A stretch of DNA of 64,000 bases from Modicisalibacter muralis (GTDB taxonomy: Bacteria > Pseudomonadota > Gammaproteobacteria > Pseudomonadales > Halomonadaceae), in NCBI RefSeq assembly GCF_900102945.1, contig NZ_FNGI01000007.1, forward strand, positions 148,852 through 212,851, written 5' to 3'. Below the pieces are notes generated by a model that searched no databases, had not been told where the DNA came from, and was given only the letters and a program-made list of their open reading frames with translations. The translations under genes were made by a program, and so were the position numbers. Of the stretch, positions 37,945 to 48,647 are shown one piece after another (position 1 is the first letter of the stretch; each line of letters opens with the position of its first letter).

Positions 37945-38748
37945 TCAGGCGTCGAGCGCCTGGCGCATCTCGCCGAGCACCGCCTTGAGCGAATCGGCGA
38001 CCGCCTCGGGACGCTCGGCGCCCTCGGCGATGCGCGACACCAGCGCGCTGCCGACGATCACGCCATCGGCAACCCGGCCCACTGCCGCCGCCGAGGCGCC
38101 ATCGCGAATGCCGAAGCCCACGCATAGCGGCAAATCGGTCGACTTGCGCAGCACGTCGAGCTGGCGATCCACGGCCTCGACATCCAGCGTCGCCGCACCG
38201 GTCACGCCCTTGAGCGACACGTAATAGAGATACCCTTCTCCATGGGCACATATTGTAGCGGCCCGAGCCTCGGAGGTGGTAGGGGCGACGAGGAAGATCG
38301 ACTGCAACCGGTGTTCCTTGAACAGCGGCGCCAGCTCGTCGGCTTCTTCCGGTGGCATGTCGACCACCAGCACGCCATCGACGCCGGCGGCCTGGGCCTG
38401 CTCGGAGAATTGCCGGTAGCCCAGCCGCTCGATGGGATTGAGATAGCCCATCAGCACCACCGGGGTCTCGCTGTCGCGACGACGGAATTCACGCACCATA
38501 TCGAAGATGTGCGTCAACCGCGTATCGTGTTTCAGCGCCCGCTCGCAGGCCTTCTGGATCACCGGACCGTCGGCCAGCGGGTCGGAGAACGGCACCCCAA
38601 GCTCGACGATATCGGCGCCGGCCTCGACCAGGGCATGCATGTAACCGACGGTATGCGACGGCGCGGGATCGCCCGCGGTGATATAGGGAATCAGCGCGGT
38701 ACGGCCCTGTTCCCTGAGCGCGGCGAAGCGTTGATCGATACGGTTCAT
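37945..38748 (-). CDS. trpA: Tryptophan synthase alpha subunit
   Basis: 267 residues, a TIM barrel that cleaves indole-3-glycerol phosphate. Catalytic Glu49 and Asp60 lie in [14 protein letters not shown], matching the standard numbering. It lies 156 bases after trpB; an inverted TGTACA pair sits in that gap. accD follows after a 93-bp gap containing a GCCCGG/CCGGGC hairpin without a T run. Confidence 0.97.
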   Translation of the reverse strand: MNRIDQRFAALREQGRTALIPYITAGDPAPSHTVGYMHALVEAGADIVELGVPFSDPLADGPVIQKACERALKHDTRLTHIFDMVREFRRRDSETPVVLMGYLNPIERLGYRQFSEQAQAAGVDGVLVVDMPPEEADELAPLFKEHRLQSIFLVAPTTSEARAATICAHGEGYLYYVSLKGVTGAATLDVEAVDRQLDVLRKSTDLPLCVGFGIRDGASAAAVGRVADGVIVGSALVSRIAEGAERPEAVADSLKAVLGEMRQALDA

Positions 38749-38827
38749 TCTTCTGTATTCCTTGAAGGCGAAAGTTCAAAGCAGCGAACGAAGGCCAGAC
38801 AAGGCGAAAACGGCTGAAAAAGCGCAA

Positions 38828-38843
38828 TGTACAAAAATGTACA
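38828..38843. promoter_or_regulatory. TGTACA palindrome pair between trpB and trpA
   Basis: Two identical self-complementary hexamers TGTACA separated by AAAA give a 16-bp perfect palindrome with a 10-bp period, so both half-sites face the same side of the helix. It lies 80 bp upstream of the trpA start. It does not match a TrpR box; a regulator-binding site is only a suggestion. Confidence 0.4.
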
Positions 38844-38904
38844 TGAGCAATTTGAAGACGTTTTTAACGCCGCATGGTCGAGTGCAGCCATTTGAACTCC
38901 GCCT

Positions 38905-40119
38905 TTAGAATTCGACGCCATCTATCTTGGCGACGGTCATGATGTCCTTGTCGCCGCGTCCGGACAGGTTGACGACGATATGCTGATCGGGGCGCAGCGT
39001 CGACGCCAGCATCTTGGCATGAGCCAGGGCATGGGCGGATTCCAGCGCCGGCATGATGCCCTCGACGTGGGTCAGCTCGCGAAAGGCCTCGAGCACCTCG
39101 CTGTCGTTGGCGGCTACGTACCGTACCCGGCCGACATCCTTCCACAAGGCGTGTTCCGGCCCCACGCCGGGATAGTCGAGCCCCGCCGAAACCGAATGCG
39201 TATCGGCGATCTGGCCGCCCTCGTCGGACATCAGATAGGTGCGGTTGCCGTGCAGCACCCCTCTCGGTGCATTGGCGGTCAGCGGCGCCGCGTGGCGCCC
39301 GGTCTCGACGCCATCGCCACCGGCTTCGACACCGATCATGGCGACCTCGTCGTCCTCGACGAACGGATAGAACAGCCCCATGGCGTTGGAGCCGCCCCCC
39401 ACGCAAGCGATCAATACATCCGGCAAACGTCCGATCTGCTCGAGCGACTGCACGCGGGCCTCGCGACCGACCACCGCGTTAAAATCACGCACCAGCATCG
39501 GGTACGGGTGCGGCCCGGCCACCGTGCCGATGATATAGAAGGTGTCGTCGACGTTGGTCACCCAGTCGCGCAGTGCCTCGTTCATGGCATCCTTGAGCGT
39601 GCGCGTGCCGGATTCCACCGGGATCACCCGCGCGCCCAACAGGTGCATGCGATAGACGTTGAGCTTCTGGCGCTCGACGTCCTCGGCGCCCATGTAAACA
39701 TCGCATTTCAGGCCTAGGCGCGCCGCCACCGTGGCGGTCGCCACGCCGTGCTGACCGGCGCCGGTTTCGGCAATGACCCGTGGCTTGCCGCTCTTCTTGG
39801 CCAGCAACGCCTGGCCAATGGTGTTGTTCACCTTGTGCGCGCCGGTGTGATTGAGATCCTCGCGCTTGAGCCAGATCTGCGCGCCGCCAAGCTGTCGTGA
39901 CCAGCGTTTCGCGTGATACAGCGGAGACGGGCGACCGACGTAATGTGCCAGGTCATCATCGAATTCCGCCTGGAAGTCCGGGTCGTCGCGAAGACTCTGG
40001 TAGGTCTTCTCCAGTTCTTCCAAGGCGAAGCTCAGGGTCTCCGAAACGAACCGGCCGCCGTAGGGGCCAAAATGGCCACGGGCATCGGGCAGTCGGGTCA
40101 GGTCGCTGAACTGGGTCAC
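38905..40119 (-). CDS. trpB: Tryptophan synthase beta subunit
   Basis: 404 residues. It condenses indole with serine. The PLP lysine is Lys96 in [10 protein letters not shown], and [10 protein letters not shown] is the phosphate-binding loop. It is followed by trpA and preceded by trpF with a 28-base gap. No trpI regulator gene is nearby, unlike in Pseudomonas. Confidence 0.98.
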   Translation of the reverse strand: MTQFSDLTRLPDARGHFGPYGGRFVSETLSFALEELEKTYQSLRDDPDFQAEFDDDLAHYVGRPSPLYHAKRWSRQLGGAQIWLKREDLNHTGAHKVNNTIGQALLAKKSGKPRVIAETGAGQHGVATATVAARLGLKCDVYMGAEDVERQKLNVYRMHLLGARVIPVESGTRTLKDAMNEALRDWVTNVDDTFYIIGTVAGPHPYPMLVRDFNAVVGREARVQSLEQIGRLPDVLIACVGGGSNAMGLFYPFVEDDEVAMIGVEAGGDGVETGRHAAPLTANAPRGVLHGNRTYLMSDEGGQIADTHSVSAGLDYPGVGPEHALWKDVGRVRYVAANDSEVLEAFRELTHVEGIMPALESAHALAHAKMLASTLRPDQHIVVNLSGRGDKDIMTVAKIDGVEF

Positions 40120-40147
40120 GAAAGATACCTCATGGGGTCGCTTGATC

Positions 40148-40768
40148 TCATGGTTGAGCCAGGGTCACTTGCTGAATGAAGGCGCGAATCTTGTCGTGGT
40201 CCTTGACGCCCTTCGCACGCTCGACGCCTCCCGAGACATCGACGGCAAAAGGCCGAACCGAACGGATGGCCTCGCCGACATTTGTCGAAGCGAGGCCTCC
40301 GGCGAGAATAACAGGTTTTGACAGGCCTGCGGGGATTCGCGACCAGTCGAAAGTCTCGCCGGTGCCGCCGGGCACGCCCGGCTTGTAGGCATCGAGCAAT
40401 AGCGCGCGGGCCTCGCGATAATCGCTCGCGGCGGCCTGCACGTCGAGAGCGTCGCGCATGCGCAGCGCCTTGATCCACGGACGCGTCGCCTTGGCACAGG
40501 TCGCCGGCACCTCGTCGCCGTGATACTGGATCAAGTCCAGGTACGCCTCGCAGCGGCGAATGAACTCAGGATCCTGATCGACGAACAATCCAACCCGGGT
40601 AACGAAGGCCGGCACCCGTGCAACCAGATGCGCCAGGCGGTCGATGTCGAGCGCCCGCTCACTGCCCGGCCATAGCACGAAGCCCAGTGCATCGGCACCG
40701 GCCGCCACCGCGACGTCGATGTCTTCCTCACGGGTCAGGCCGCAGATCTTTACACGGGTGCGGTTCAT
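40148..40768 (-). CDS. trpF: Phosphoribosylanthranilate isomerase
   Basis: 206 residues from ATG 40768. It converts phosphoribosylanthranilate to CdRP in tryptophan synthesis. The catalytic Cys9 is in [11 protein letters not shown]; the catalytic Asp and phosphate sites occur in LLLDAYKPG and [11 protein letters not shown]. The start overlaps the truA stop by one base (TGATG), so translation is coupled to truA. The frame extends further upstream, but that part overlaps truA and has no supporting start. Confidence 0.96.
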   Translation of the reverse strand: MNRTRVKICGLTREEDIDVAVAAGADALGFVLWPGSERALDIDRLAHLVARVPAFVTRVGLFVDQDPEFIRRCEAYLDLIQYHGDEVPATCAKATRPWIKALRMRDALDVQAAASDYREARALLLDAYKPGVPGGTGETFDWSRIPAGLSKPVILAGGLASTNVGEAIRSVRPFAVDVSGGVERAKGVKDHDKIRAFIQQVTLAQP

Positions 40769-41739
40769 CACGATGACTCCTGATCGGATAGCGAGGCGCC
40801 CGCAGCGGCTTGCGCCCTGGCACGCTGGCGCTCCTCGGCGGAGTGAGGCCAACGGCGCCGGTAACGCATCAGCGGCGTGTCGGGCAGCTCGCGCTCACCG
40901 GTCCACTCGCCGACGAAGGCCAGCAGGTTGGGGCCTAGCGGCTCGCGCGGCAGGTCGAAGCGTTCGTCGTACAGCGAATCGACGAAATGCAATCCGCAAC
41001 CCGGCGCGGTCACGTTGCCCAGCGAGCGATCCTGCAGGGCCAGTATGCGCGCCATGTAATCGACACCCTGTTCGCCCTTGCCGACCGCCACCAGAGCGCC
41101 GGCGATATTGCGAATCATATGGTGCAAGAACGCATTGGCCTGGACGTCGATCACCACCAACGGCCCGTAGCGGCGCACTTCGATGAAGTGTAGATGGCGG
41201 AATGCCGTCGTGGATTGGCAGCTCGCGGCGCGAAAGCTCGAAAAATCATGCTCGCCGACCAGCGCCTGGGCGGCCTCGTGCATGCGTTCGGTGTTCAGCG
41301 GTTCACGGCACCAGGTGGCGTTGGCGCGTTCGAGTACCGGGCGGCTGGGTTGGTTGAGAATGACGTAGCGGTAGCGCCGCGCCAGTGCCGAGAAGCGCGC
41401 ATGAAAATCGTCGGCTACCGGCACCGCCCAGCGCACCGCGATATCGCGTGGCAGATTGGCATTGGCGCCGAACACCCAGGCTTTCTGGCTACGCGGCGAA
41501 GGCGCGTCGAAATGCACGACCTGACGCGTGGCATGCACTCCGCTATCGGTACGCCCACTGCACTTCACTCGGACCGGCGCGGCAGCCACCCTGGCCAGCG
41601 CGTCTTCCAGCGCGGCCTGCACCGAGGCGGCGTGCTTCAGCCGCTGCCAGCCGCAATAGGCACTGCCATCGTATTCCACGCCGAGCGCGAGGCGCCCGGT
41701 GTGTCGGGTAATATCATCCAGTGGCTGGAAAAGGGGCAT
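40768..41739 (-). CDS. truA: tRNA pseudouridine(38-40) synthase
   Basis: 323 residues. It forms pseudouridine in the anticodon arm. The catalytic Asp65 lies in [18 protein letters not shown]. The core ends near residue 290, followed by an Arg/Ala-rich tail of about 30 residues that is longer than in E. coli TruA (270). It starts 14 bases after fimV and is coupled to trpF downstream. Confidence 0.95.
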   Translation of the reverse strand: MPLFQPLDDITRHTGRLALGVEYDGSAYCGWQRLKHAASVQAALEDALARVAAAPVRVKCSGRTDSGVHATRQVVHFDAPSPRSQKAWVFGANANLPRDIAVRWAVPVADDFHARFSALARRYRYVILNQPSRPVLERANATWCREPLNTERMHEAAQALVGEHDFSSFRAASCQSTTAFRHLHFIEVRRYGPLVVIDVQANAFLHHMIRNIAGALVAVGKGEQGVDYMARILALQDRSLGNVTAPGCGLHFVDSLYDERFDLPREPLGPNLLAFVGEWTGERELPDTPLMRYRRRWPHSAEERQRARAQAAAGASLSDQESS

Positions 41740-41753
41740 TAGGCTCGGTGTGG

Positions 41754-43979
41754 TTAAGACGCTCGATTGGAACCCGGATTCGATGTCTCATTATCCAGAT
41801 TCAATGGCTCGAACGCCACCTCCTCGATCTCCCAATCGTGTTCGATACCCGCCGTGCGGCGCGGCGCTTCCTCGCTGATATCGAACGATGCATCGAGTTT
41901 GTCATCGTCTTCTTCGCTATCGATCAAACTGCCGGGATAGTCGACACTCGGCTGTTGTAGCTCTGCGTGGCCCTCGTCGTGTTTTTTTACCGAGTGATCG
42001 GCGGGTGACGAATCGAGACTCGGCGGCTCGTACTCGATGTAACCCTCGTTCGTCGTACTCACCTCCTCGACATCCTCGGCCTCGACCTGCATGCGAGCGT
42101 CATGTGGCGCTTCATCTTCCCAGGACAGATCCGAAACCCCATTCGCTAGCGTTTGCGGCTGTGGCGGTGCCGCATTGAAAGCCTGACTGTCGATGCCGTC
42201 ATCGGCATCGTCATCTTCAAAGCGCTCGAAACGGGGCCCGGGCGTCTCATCGAAAGACGCATCATGTTGCTCAACGGCACCATCGAAGCGACTCATCAGG
42301 CACCGGGCTTCATCGCGATAAGCGAGTTCGTCGACGGCTTCCAAGCGAGTCGCTTCGCGCTGGGCATCTTCACGCTCGCCAAGCTCGACATGTACCGTCA
42401 GCAGCTTGAGGCGCAAGTCATGGCGCTCGGGATCACTCTCGAGACGTTGCCTAAGCAGCTCGCGAGCCTGATCGAAACGACCGTAGGCGATGAAGATATC
42501 GGCCTCGCTAATGGTTTCGGTGTGCGGCGCACTAGCCCGGGGCACGTCAGCCTGCGGCGCATCAGGCGCCGACTCCTGCACTGCCGATGACTGCGGGGGC
42601 ATTGCAGGTGCTGACACCGCGCCACCCACGCTGCCCGCCCCAACCGGGAAGCTGACTGCCTTGCGGCGCCCCTGGTCATCGGCGTTACGACGTCTCACCA
42701 GCCCCCATAGCGCCAGCAACAAGGCAATCGCGACACCGGCGATGGTCAACAGGTTGTCGTTCAATATCCGCCAAATTCCTCTGCTTTCGGTGCCGCCTTC
42801 GTCAATGCTCGAGGATGGCAAGGCTGTCGGCGATGGGCCTGCCGGAGCAGCGGCTGCGCGAGCCGTCACCGACTCAGGCAGCGCCGCAGGGGCTGGTTCC
42901 GAGTCGATGGGCTCTGGCTCGGCAGCAAGCAGCATCTCACGTAGTTCGGCGACATCCTGGCGCAGCGCGGCCATCTCGCTTTCCAAGCGCTCACGCTCCT
43001 CCCGGCTTAGCGCCAGCGCTTCGCGACTGGCCTGCCACTGAGCCGTCAGCTCAGTCAACCGCCGCTCGGCGGCCAGGTCGGCATCACTGAGCAGCGTCAG
43101 GCGCGGCTGGGCAGCGCTCGGCGCTTCGGCTGCCTGGCGCTCGCCGGCCTGTGGCTCGGGAGGTTGCTCCACGGCAACGACATCATCCGTGGGCTGCACC
43201 GAAGCGACGCTACGCTGGACACCGTCATCGCTGCGCCACGCCCGGTTCTGCGCCTGGACACGACTGTCGGCTTCGGCCGGGGTGCTTGCCAACATGACTT
43301 GGCGCGACGGCACGACCAGCGTCACGCCGGCACGCAGGCCATTGATGTTGCCGTCGGGGAAGGCCTCGGGATTGGCCTGTAACAGCGCCAGCATGACCTG
43401 GTCGATGCTGATGTCGCCGCTGGGTCGCACGCGCCTGGCCAGCCCCCACAGCGTATCGCCCGGCCGCACTCGCACCTGCGAAGGCGGCATGGAAGCGGCA
43501 GGCGAGACGGGTGAAGCCGCGATGGCTGGCGCCTGACGCGCTGGCTCGCTCACACCTGCGCCATCGATCAGTGACGGTGCACTGGCATAGCCCGGTGGGT
43601 CGAACAGCAAGGTAATCTGGCGACGTTGCCGACCGCCCGGCCATAGCAGCGTCACCAGTAGGTCCAGGTAGGGTTCGCGCACTACCCGGTCGGTAGTCAG
43701 CACCAATTGCATGCCATCGGCGCCGCGCTCCAGCGCCATGTGAACGCTCTCGGCAAGCACGCTGCGCGGCAGGCCGGCCTGCTCGAAAGCGGCTTCATCG
43801 GCGAGACGCGCCTTGAGCAGCGTGGGATCGAGCCCACCCAGATCGATCACGTCGATACGCGCCTGAAGGGGTTCGTTGAGGCTCGATTGAACCCGGGGAT
43901 CGGCCAGCCCCAGCGCCTGCGCGGTAGGACTGGCAGCAGCCAGTGAAATCAGCATGGCCAATGGCAGCGTGCGTCTCAT
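41754..43979 (-). CDS. fimV: FimV/HubP-like polar peptidoglycan-binding protein
   Basis: 741 residues. An N-terminal signal (about 1-22, ending AQALG) leads into the FimV N-domain (LADPRVQSSLNEPLQARIDV). A LysM domain is at about 168-225 (RVRPGDTLWGLARRV). A coiled coil follows at about 300-350, one membrane helix at about 408-428 and an acidic cytoplasmic part with a TPR-like segment (about 490-560). Type IV pilus assembly, twitching and polar organisation are the known roles. The cytoplasmic tail is Asp/Glu-rich. Between asd and truA as in Pseudomonas. Confidence 0.9.
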   Translation of the reverse strand: MRRTLPLAMLISLAAASPTAQALGLADPRVQSSLNEPLQARIDVIDLGGLDPTLLKARLADEAAFEQAGLPRSVLAESVHMALERGADGMQLVLTTDRVVREPYLDLLVTLLWPGGRQRRQITLLFDPPGYASAPSLIDGAGVSEPARQAPAIAASPVSPAASMPPSQVRVRPGDTLWGLARRVRPSGDISIDQVMLALLQANPEAFPDGNINGLRAGVTLVVPSRQVMLASTPAEADSRVQAQNRAWRSDDGVQRSVASVQPTDDVVAVEQPPEPQAGERQAAEAPSAAQPRLTLLSDADLAAERRLTELTAQWQASREALALSREERERLESEMAALRQDVAELREMLLAAEPEPIDSEPAPAALPESVTARAAAAPAGPSPTALPSSSIDEGGTESRGIWRILNDNLLTIAGVAIALLLALWGLVRRRNADDQGRRKAVSFPVGAGSVGGAVSAPAMPPQSSAVQESAPDAPQADVPRASAPHTETISEADIFIAYGRFDQARELLRQRLESDPERHDLRLKLLTVHVELGEREDAQREATRLEAVDELAYRDEARCLMSRFDGAVEQHDASFDETPGPRFERFEDDDADDGIDSQAFNAAPPQPQTLANGVSDLSWEDEAPHDARMQVEAEDVEEVSTTNEGYIEYEPPSLDSSPADHSVKKHDEGHAELQQPSVDYPGSLIDSEEDDDKLDASFDISEEAPRRTAGIEHDWEIEEVAFEPLNLDNETSNPGSNRAS

Positions 43980-44078
43980 GATATCCCCTTGCGGCGCGTC
44001 GCTGTCCCGAAACCCAGGCGGCTGGCAGCGACGTCGTTAATATGTGGAGCTACTGTAACGATGCCTTCAACGCAACGA

Positions 44079-44096
44079 CGCCTCCCGAAGGAGGCG
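44079..44096 (-). terminator. UUCG-loop hairpin after asd
   Basis: On the minus strand a seven-base stem (CGCCTCC / GGAGGCG) closes on a UUCG tetraloop, 26 bp after the asd stop. No T run follows, so it may be an mRNA stability or attenuation hairpin rather than a full terminator. Confidence 0.5.
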
Positions 44097-44121
44097 CCGA
44101 GTAAGCCAGAACATGCGTGGT

Positions 44122-45234
44122 TTATTGCTCGCGCAGTATCCCCAGCATGCGCTTGAGAGGCTCGGCGGCCCCCCACAGCAACTGATCGCCGACCGAGAAA
44201 GCGGTCAGGTACTCGCCACCCATCGCCAGCTTGCGCAGGCGGCCCACCGGTACGCTCATGGTGCCAGTCACGGCGGCCGGGGTCAGGTTGCGCAGGGTCG
44301 CCTCCTTTTCATTGGGGACGACCTTGACCCAGTCGTTATGCCTGGCCAGGCGATCTTCTATTTCATCTATCGGCACATCGCGCTTCAACTTGATGGTGAA
44401 GGCCTGACTATGCGAGCGCATTGCGCCGATACGCACGCACAAGCCATCGATGGGAATCGGGCTGGCGCCGTGGCCGAGAATCTTGTTGGACTCGACGCCG
44501 CCCTTCCACTCTTCCTTGCTCTGGCCGTTGTCCATGGCCTTATCGATCCACGGCAACAGGCCGCCGGCGAGCGGCGCGCCGAAGTTCTCGATCGGGAAGG
44601 CGTCGCCACGCATCGAGGCGGAGACCTTGCGATCGATGTCGAGGATGGCGCTGGCCGGGTCGTCCAGCTCGTGCTGCACGCTGTCGCGCAGCGTGCCCAT
44701 CTGGCTGAGCAGCTCGCGCATGTGCTTGGCGCCGGAGCCGGAGGCGGCCTGATAGGTCATCGAGGTCATCCATTCGACCAGGTCGGCCTCGAACAGACCG
44801 CCCAGACCCATCAGCATCAGGCTGACGGTGCAATTGCCGCCAACGAAGGTTTTCGCGCCCTTGGCCAGCTCGGCATCGATGACGTGGCGGTTGACCGGGT
44901 CGAGCACGATGGTCGCCTCGTCGCTCATGCGCAGCGTGCTGGCGGCGTCCAGCCAATAGCCCTTCCAGCCCGACTCGCGCAGCGGCTTGTAGACTTCCTC
45001 GGTATAGTCGCCGCCCTGACAGGTGACGATCACATCCAACGCCTTGAGTGCGTCCTGATCGAAGGCATCCTTGAGCGGAGGCACGTCCACGCCGATCTCG
45101 GGGCCGGGCTTGCCGACCTGCGACGTCGTGAAGAACGTCGGCTCGATACCGGCGAAGTCGTTGTCCTCGCGCATGCGATGCATGAGCACGGAACCGACCA
45201 TGCCACGCCAACCGACAAATCCGACTTTCAACAT
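44122..45234 (-). CDS. asd: Aspartate-semialdehyde dehydrogenase
   Basis: 370 residues from ATG 45234. It reduces aspartyl phosphate for lysine/diaminopimelate, methionine and threonine synthesis. The NADPH loop [12 protein letters not shown] is at the start and the catalytic Cys135 is in GGNCTVSL. It lies 55 bases after leuB. The upstream part of the frame overlaps leuB and is not coding. Confidence 0.97.
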   Translation of the reverse strand: MLKVGFVGWRGMVGSVLMHRMREDNDFAGIEPTFFTTSQVGKPGPEIGVDVPPLKDAFDQDALKALDVIVTCQGGDYTEEVYKPLRESGWKGYWLDAASTLRMSDEATIVLDPVNRHVIDAELAKGAKTFVGGNCTVSLMLMGLGGLFEADLVEWMTSMTYQAASGSGAKHMRELLSQMGTLRDSVQHELDDPASAILDIDRKVSASMRGDAFPIENFGAPLAGGLLPWIDKAMDNGQSKEEWKGGVESNKILGHGASPIPIDGLCVRIGAMRSHSQAFTIKLKRDVPIDEIEDRLARHNDWVKVVPNEKEATLRNLTPAAVTGTMSVPVGRLRKLAMGGEYLTAFSVGDQLLWGAAEPLKRMLGILREQ

Positions 45235-45289
45235 ATGAATGTCCTCCTGGAATTCTGTATTTGTGCGTTCGCGGGTGCCACGAGCGCTG

Positions 45290-46372
45290 TTAGGCCGAGG
45301 TATGGAAGGCGGCCAATACGGCATCGCCCATCTCGGCGGTGGACACCTGGCGGGTGCCCGGATAGGCGATATCGGCGGTGCGCAAGCCATCGTCGAGCAC
45401 ACTGCCCACGGCACGCTCGATGCGCGCGGCGAGTTCACCCTCGTTCAATGAATAGCGCAGCATCATCGCCACGGAAAGAATCGTCGCCAGCGGATTGGCC
45501 AGACCCTGACCGGCGATATCCGGCGCACTGCCGTGGCACGGTTCGTACATGCCCTGACCATGCTCGTTGAGCGACGCCGACGGCAACATGCCGATCGAGC
45601 CGGTGAGCATCGCCGCCGCGTCGGAGAGAATATCGCCGAACATGTTGCCGGTGACGATGACGTCGAACTGCTTGGGCGCACGCACCAGCTGCATGGCGGC
45701 GTTATCGACGTACATGTGCGATAGCTCGACGTCGGGGTAATCATCGGCCAGGCGCTCCATGACCTCGCGCCACAGCATGGTGACCTCGAGCACGTTGGCC
45801 TTGTCCACCGAGCACAACTTGCCGCCGCGCTTTTGCGCCATCTCGAAGGCGACGCGGCCGATGCGCTCGATCTCGGCCTCAGAGTAGACGTAGGTGTTGA
45901 AACCGACCCGCTGGCCGTCGCGCTGCTCGATGCCGCGCGGCTGGCCGAAATAGATGCCGCCGGTGAGCTCGCGCACGATCATGATATTCAGCCCGGAGAC
46001 CACCTCGGGCTTGAGACTCGACGCCTCGGCCAGTTGCGGGTAGAGAATCGCCGGGCGCAGGTTGCCGAACAGGTTGAGGTTCTTGCGCAGTCCCAGCAGC
46101 CCGCGCTCGGGTCGCTTGGCGATGTCCTCGAGCTTGTCCCACTTGGGGCCGCCCACGGCGCCGAGCAGAATCGCATCGGCGGCCTTGGCCTTATCCAGCG
46201 TTGCGGCGGGCAACGGCTCGCCATGAGCATCGTAACCGGCGCCACCGACCAGCCCTTCTTCCAGGCTGAGTTCCAGCCCGGTCTCGCGGCAGGCATTGAG
46301 TATCTTGACCGCCTCGGCGGTGATTTCCGGGCCGATACCGTCGCCCGGCAGAACGAGAATCCGATGGCTCAT
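45290..46372 (-). CDS. leuB: 3-isopropylmalate dehydrogenase
   Basis: 360 residues. It oxidatively decarboxylates 3-isopropylmalate. [13 protein letters not shown] opens the protein; [19 protein letters not shown] and [19 protein letters not shown] are family signatures with the Mg-binding Asp residues. The start overlaps the leuD stop by four bases. Confidence 0.97.
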   Translation of the reverse strand: MSHRILVLPGDGIGPEITAEAVKILNACRETGLELSLEEGLVGGAGYDAHGEPLPAATLDKAKAADAILLGAVGGPKWDKLEDIAKRPERGLLGLRKNLNLFGNLRPAILYPQLAEASSLKPEVVSGLNIMIVRELTGGIYFGQPRGIEQRDGQRVGFNTYVYSEAEIERIGRVAFEMAQKRGGKLCSVDKANVLEVTMLWREVMERLADDYPDVELSHMYVDNAAMQLVRAPKQFDVIVTGNMFGDILSDAAAMLTGSIGMLPSASLNEHGQGMYEPCHGSAPDIAGQGLANPLATILSVAMMLRYSLNEGELAARIERAVGSVLDDGLRTADIAYPGTRQVSTAEMGDAVLAAFHTSA

Positions 46373-47028
46373 GACGCCTCTCTCTGGTTGTCACGGAACA
46401 GCCAGGGGTGCGCCTGGCGGTGTTTCTGTTCGAACTCGCGGATCGCCTCTTCGTCCTGCAGCGTCAGGCCGATATCGTCGAGGCCGTTGAGCAGGCAATG
46501 CTTGCGGAAGCCATCGACGTCGAAGCTCAATACCTCGCCACTCGGCGTGGTGACGGTCTGGGCCTCGAGGTCGACGTCGAGACGATAGCCCTCGCTGGCC
46601 TCAACTTCCTGGAACAGCCGCTCGACGGTGTCTTCATCCAGCGGGACCAGCAGGATGCCGTTCTTGAAGGCGTTGTTGTAGAAGATGTCGGCGAAGCTCG
46701 GTGCGATGACCACGCGAAAGCCGAAATCCTCCAGCGCCCAGGGCGCATGTTCGCGCGAACTGCCGCAGCCGAAGTTGCGTCGCGTCAGCAGGATGCTGGT
46801 GCCCTGATAGCGCGACTGGTTGAGCACGAAATCGGGATTCAGCGGACGCTGCGACACATCCTGGCCCGGATAGCCCTCGTCGAGATAACGCAACACGTCG
46901 AACAGATTGGGGCCGAAGCCGGTGCGCTTGATCGACTTCAGGAATTGCTTGGGAATGATCAGGTCGGTATCGACATTGGCGCGGTCGAGCGGTGCCACCA
47001 GGCCCTGATGCTGGGTTAATGACTGCAT
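46369..47028 (-). CDS. leuD: 3-isopropylmalate dehydratase small subunit
   Basis: 219 residues, the swivel domain partner of Leu[15 protein letters not shown] and [15 protein letters not shown] are the LeuD hallmarks. It begins three bases after the leuC stop and overlaps leuB, so leuCDB is one transcript. Confidence 0.97.
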   Translation of the reverse strand: MQSLTQHQGLVAPLDRANVDTDLIIPKQFLKSIKRTGFGPNLFDVLRYLDEGYPGQDVSQRPLNPDFVLNQSRYQGTSILLTRRNFGCGSSREHAPWALEDFGFRVVIAPSFADIFYNNAFKNGILLVPLDEDTVERLFQEVEASEGYRLDVDLEAQTVTTPSGEVLSFDVDGFRKHCLLNGLDDIGLTLQDEEAIREFEQKHRQAHPWLFRDNQREAS

Positions 47029-47031
47029 GGC

Positions 47032-48489
47032 TCAGGCCTCCTGGGGCTGTTGTGGCTGTTGTGGCTGTTGTGAAAATCCGCGGATATCGACGAAGTGCCC
47101 GGCAATCGCCGCGGCGGCAGCCATCGCCGGGCTGACCAGATGGGTACGCCCGCCGTAGCCCTGGCGCCCTTCGAAGTTCCGATTCGAGGTCGAGGCGCAG
47201 TGCTCGCCGGCGCCCAGCTTGTCGGCGTTCATCGCCAGGCACATCGAGCAGCCCGGCTCGCGCCATTCGAAGCCGGCCTCGAGGAATATCCTGTCGAGCC
47301 CTTCGGCCTCGGCCTGACGCTTGACCAAGCCGGAGCCCGGCACGACCATCGCAAGCTGGATCGATTTGGCAACCTTGTTGCCCTTAGCGACCTTGGCCGC
47401 TTCGCGCAGGTCCTCGATGCGCGAGTTGGTGCACGAGCCGATGAACACCTTGTCGAGGCGGATATCGGTGATCTTCTGCCGGGGCGCCAAGCCCATGTAC
47501 TCCAGCGCACGAATCACGCCACCCTTGACGCTATCGTCGGCGATGCCGGCCGGGTCGGGAACCTCGCCGAAGACCGGCGCGACCATTTCCGGGCTGGTGC
47601 CCCAGGTCACCTGCGGGGCGATCTCGGCGGCGTCGATCACCACTTCTTTATCGAACCGGGCATCGTCGTCGGATACCAGATCACGCCAGGCAGCCACGGC
47701 GGCGTCCCACTGCGCGGCAGTCGGCGCATAGGGGCGTTCGCGCAGGTAATCGATGGTGGTGTCGTCGACGCCCACCAGGCCCACCCGCGCGCCGGCCTCG
47801 ATGGCCATGTTGCAGATGGTCATGCGGCCTTCCATCGACAGCTCGCGGATCGCGCTACCGGCGAATTCGATGGCGTAGCCGGTGCCCCCCGCCGTGCCGA
47901 TACGACCGATCACCGCCAGCACGATGTCCTTGGCGGTAATGCCGGTGCCGAGCTTGCCTTCGACGCGCACGCGCAGATTCTTCATCTTCTGCGCCAGCAG
48001 ACACTGGGTGGCGAGCACATGCTCGACCTCGGAGGTGCCGATGCCATGCGCCAGCGCAGCGAAGGCGCCATGCGTGGCGGTGTGCGAATCACCGCAGACC
48101 ACGGTCATGCCGGGCAGGGTCGCGCCCTGCTCCGGGCCGACCACGTGCACGATGCCCTGGCGCGCGTCGTTGATACGAAATTCCTCGATGCCGTAGGCTT
48201 CGCAGTTGTCGTCGAGCGTCTGCACCTGGATCAGCGAGACCTGATCGAGAATGCCTGCGTTGCCGGCGGCACGCTCCTTGAGCGTGGTCGGCACGTTATG
48301 GTCGGGGGTGGCCAGGTTGGCATCCAGGCGCCACGGCTTGCGCCTGGCCAGACGCAAGCCCTCGAAGGCCTGCGGCGAGGTCACCTCGTGCAATAGATGG
48401 CGGTCGATGTAGATCAGCGCGGTGCCATCGTCGCGCTCCTTGACCAAATGTTGCGACCACAACTTATCGTAAAGGGTCTGGCCTGCCAT
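47032..48489 (-). CDS. leuC: 3-isopropylmalate dehydratase large subunit
   Basis: 485 residues, aconitase superfamily. The 4Fe-4S cluster cysteines are in [14 protein letters not shown] (nearby), GSCTNSR and GCSMCLAMN. The normal C-terminus (IAGHFVDIR) is followed by an extra tail with three QQP units encoded by a 9-bp tandem repeat (plus 47042-47071). This tail is unusual and probably arose by slippage. GGAGGA precedes ATG 48489. First gene of leuCDB-asd and divergent from a LysR regulator. Confidence 0.97.
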   Translation of the reverse strand: MAGQTLYDKLWSQHLVKERDDGTALIYIDRHLLHEVTSPQAFEGLRLARRKPWRLDANLATPDHNVPTTLKERAAGNAGILDQVSLIQVQTLDDNCEAYGIEEFRINDARQGIVHVVGPEQGATLPGMTVVCGDSHTATHGAFAALAHGIGTSEVEHVLATQCLLAQKMKNLRVRVEGKLGTGITAKDIVLAVIGRIGTAGGTGYAIEFAGSAIRELSMEGRMTICNMAIEAGARVGLVGVDDTTIDYLRERPYAPTAAQWDAAVAAWRDLVSDDDARFDKEVVIDAAEIAPQVTWGTSPEMVAPVFGEVPDPAGIADDSVKGGVIRALEYMGLAPRQKITDIRLDKVFIGSCTNSRIEDLREAAKVAKGNKVAKSIQLAMVVPGSGLVKRQAEAEGLDRIFLEAGFEWREPGCSMCLAMNADKLGAGEHCASTSNRNFEGRQGYGGRTHLVSPAMAAAAAIAGHFVDIRGFSQQPQQPQQPQEA

Positions 48490-48602
48490 GATTCTCCTCC
48501 AGGCTTCTATGAGCCTCGATGCGCCTGGGCGCGTGTTGTCCGGTGATCTATGAGACTAGGGACTGAAATCCATAAAAGCAATTCATGTTATTTATCCTTT
48601 GG

Positions 48603-48617
48603 ATTCCATAATAGAAT
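48603..48617. promoter_or_regulatory. LysR-type T-N11-A site between leuC and the LysR gene
   Basis: ATTC-N7-GAAT, an inverted repeat satisfying T-N11-A, lies 31 bp upstream of the LysR start in an A/T-rich part of the divergent gap. This is the usual place for an autoregulatory and activating LysR site. Confidence 0.5.
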
Positions 48618-48647
48618 AGATAAAAGAACTTTCCTCACGAGGGCGCC

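Noticed and set aside
48490..48600. A leucine-rich leader peptide and attenuator upstream of leuC
   Set aside because: The only short ORF there has almost no leucine codons, and no terminator/antiterminator pair is visible.
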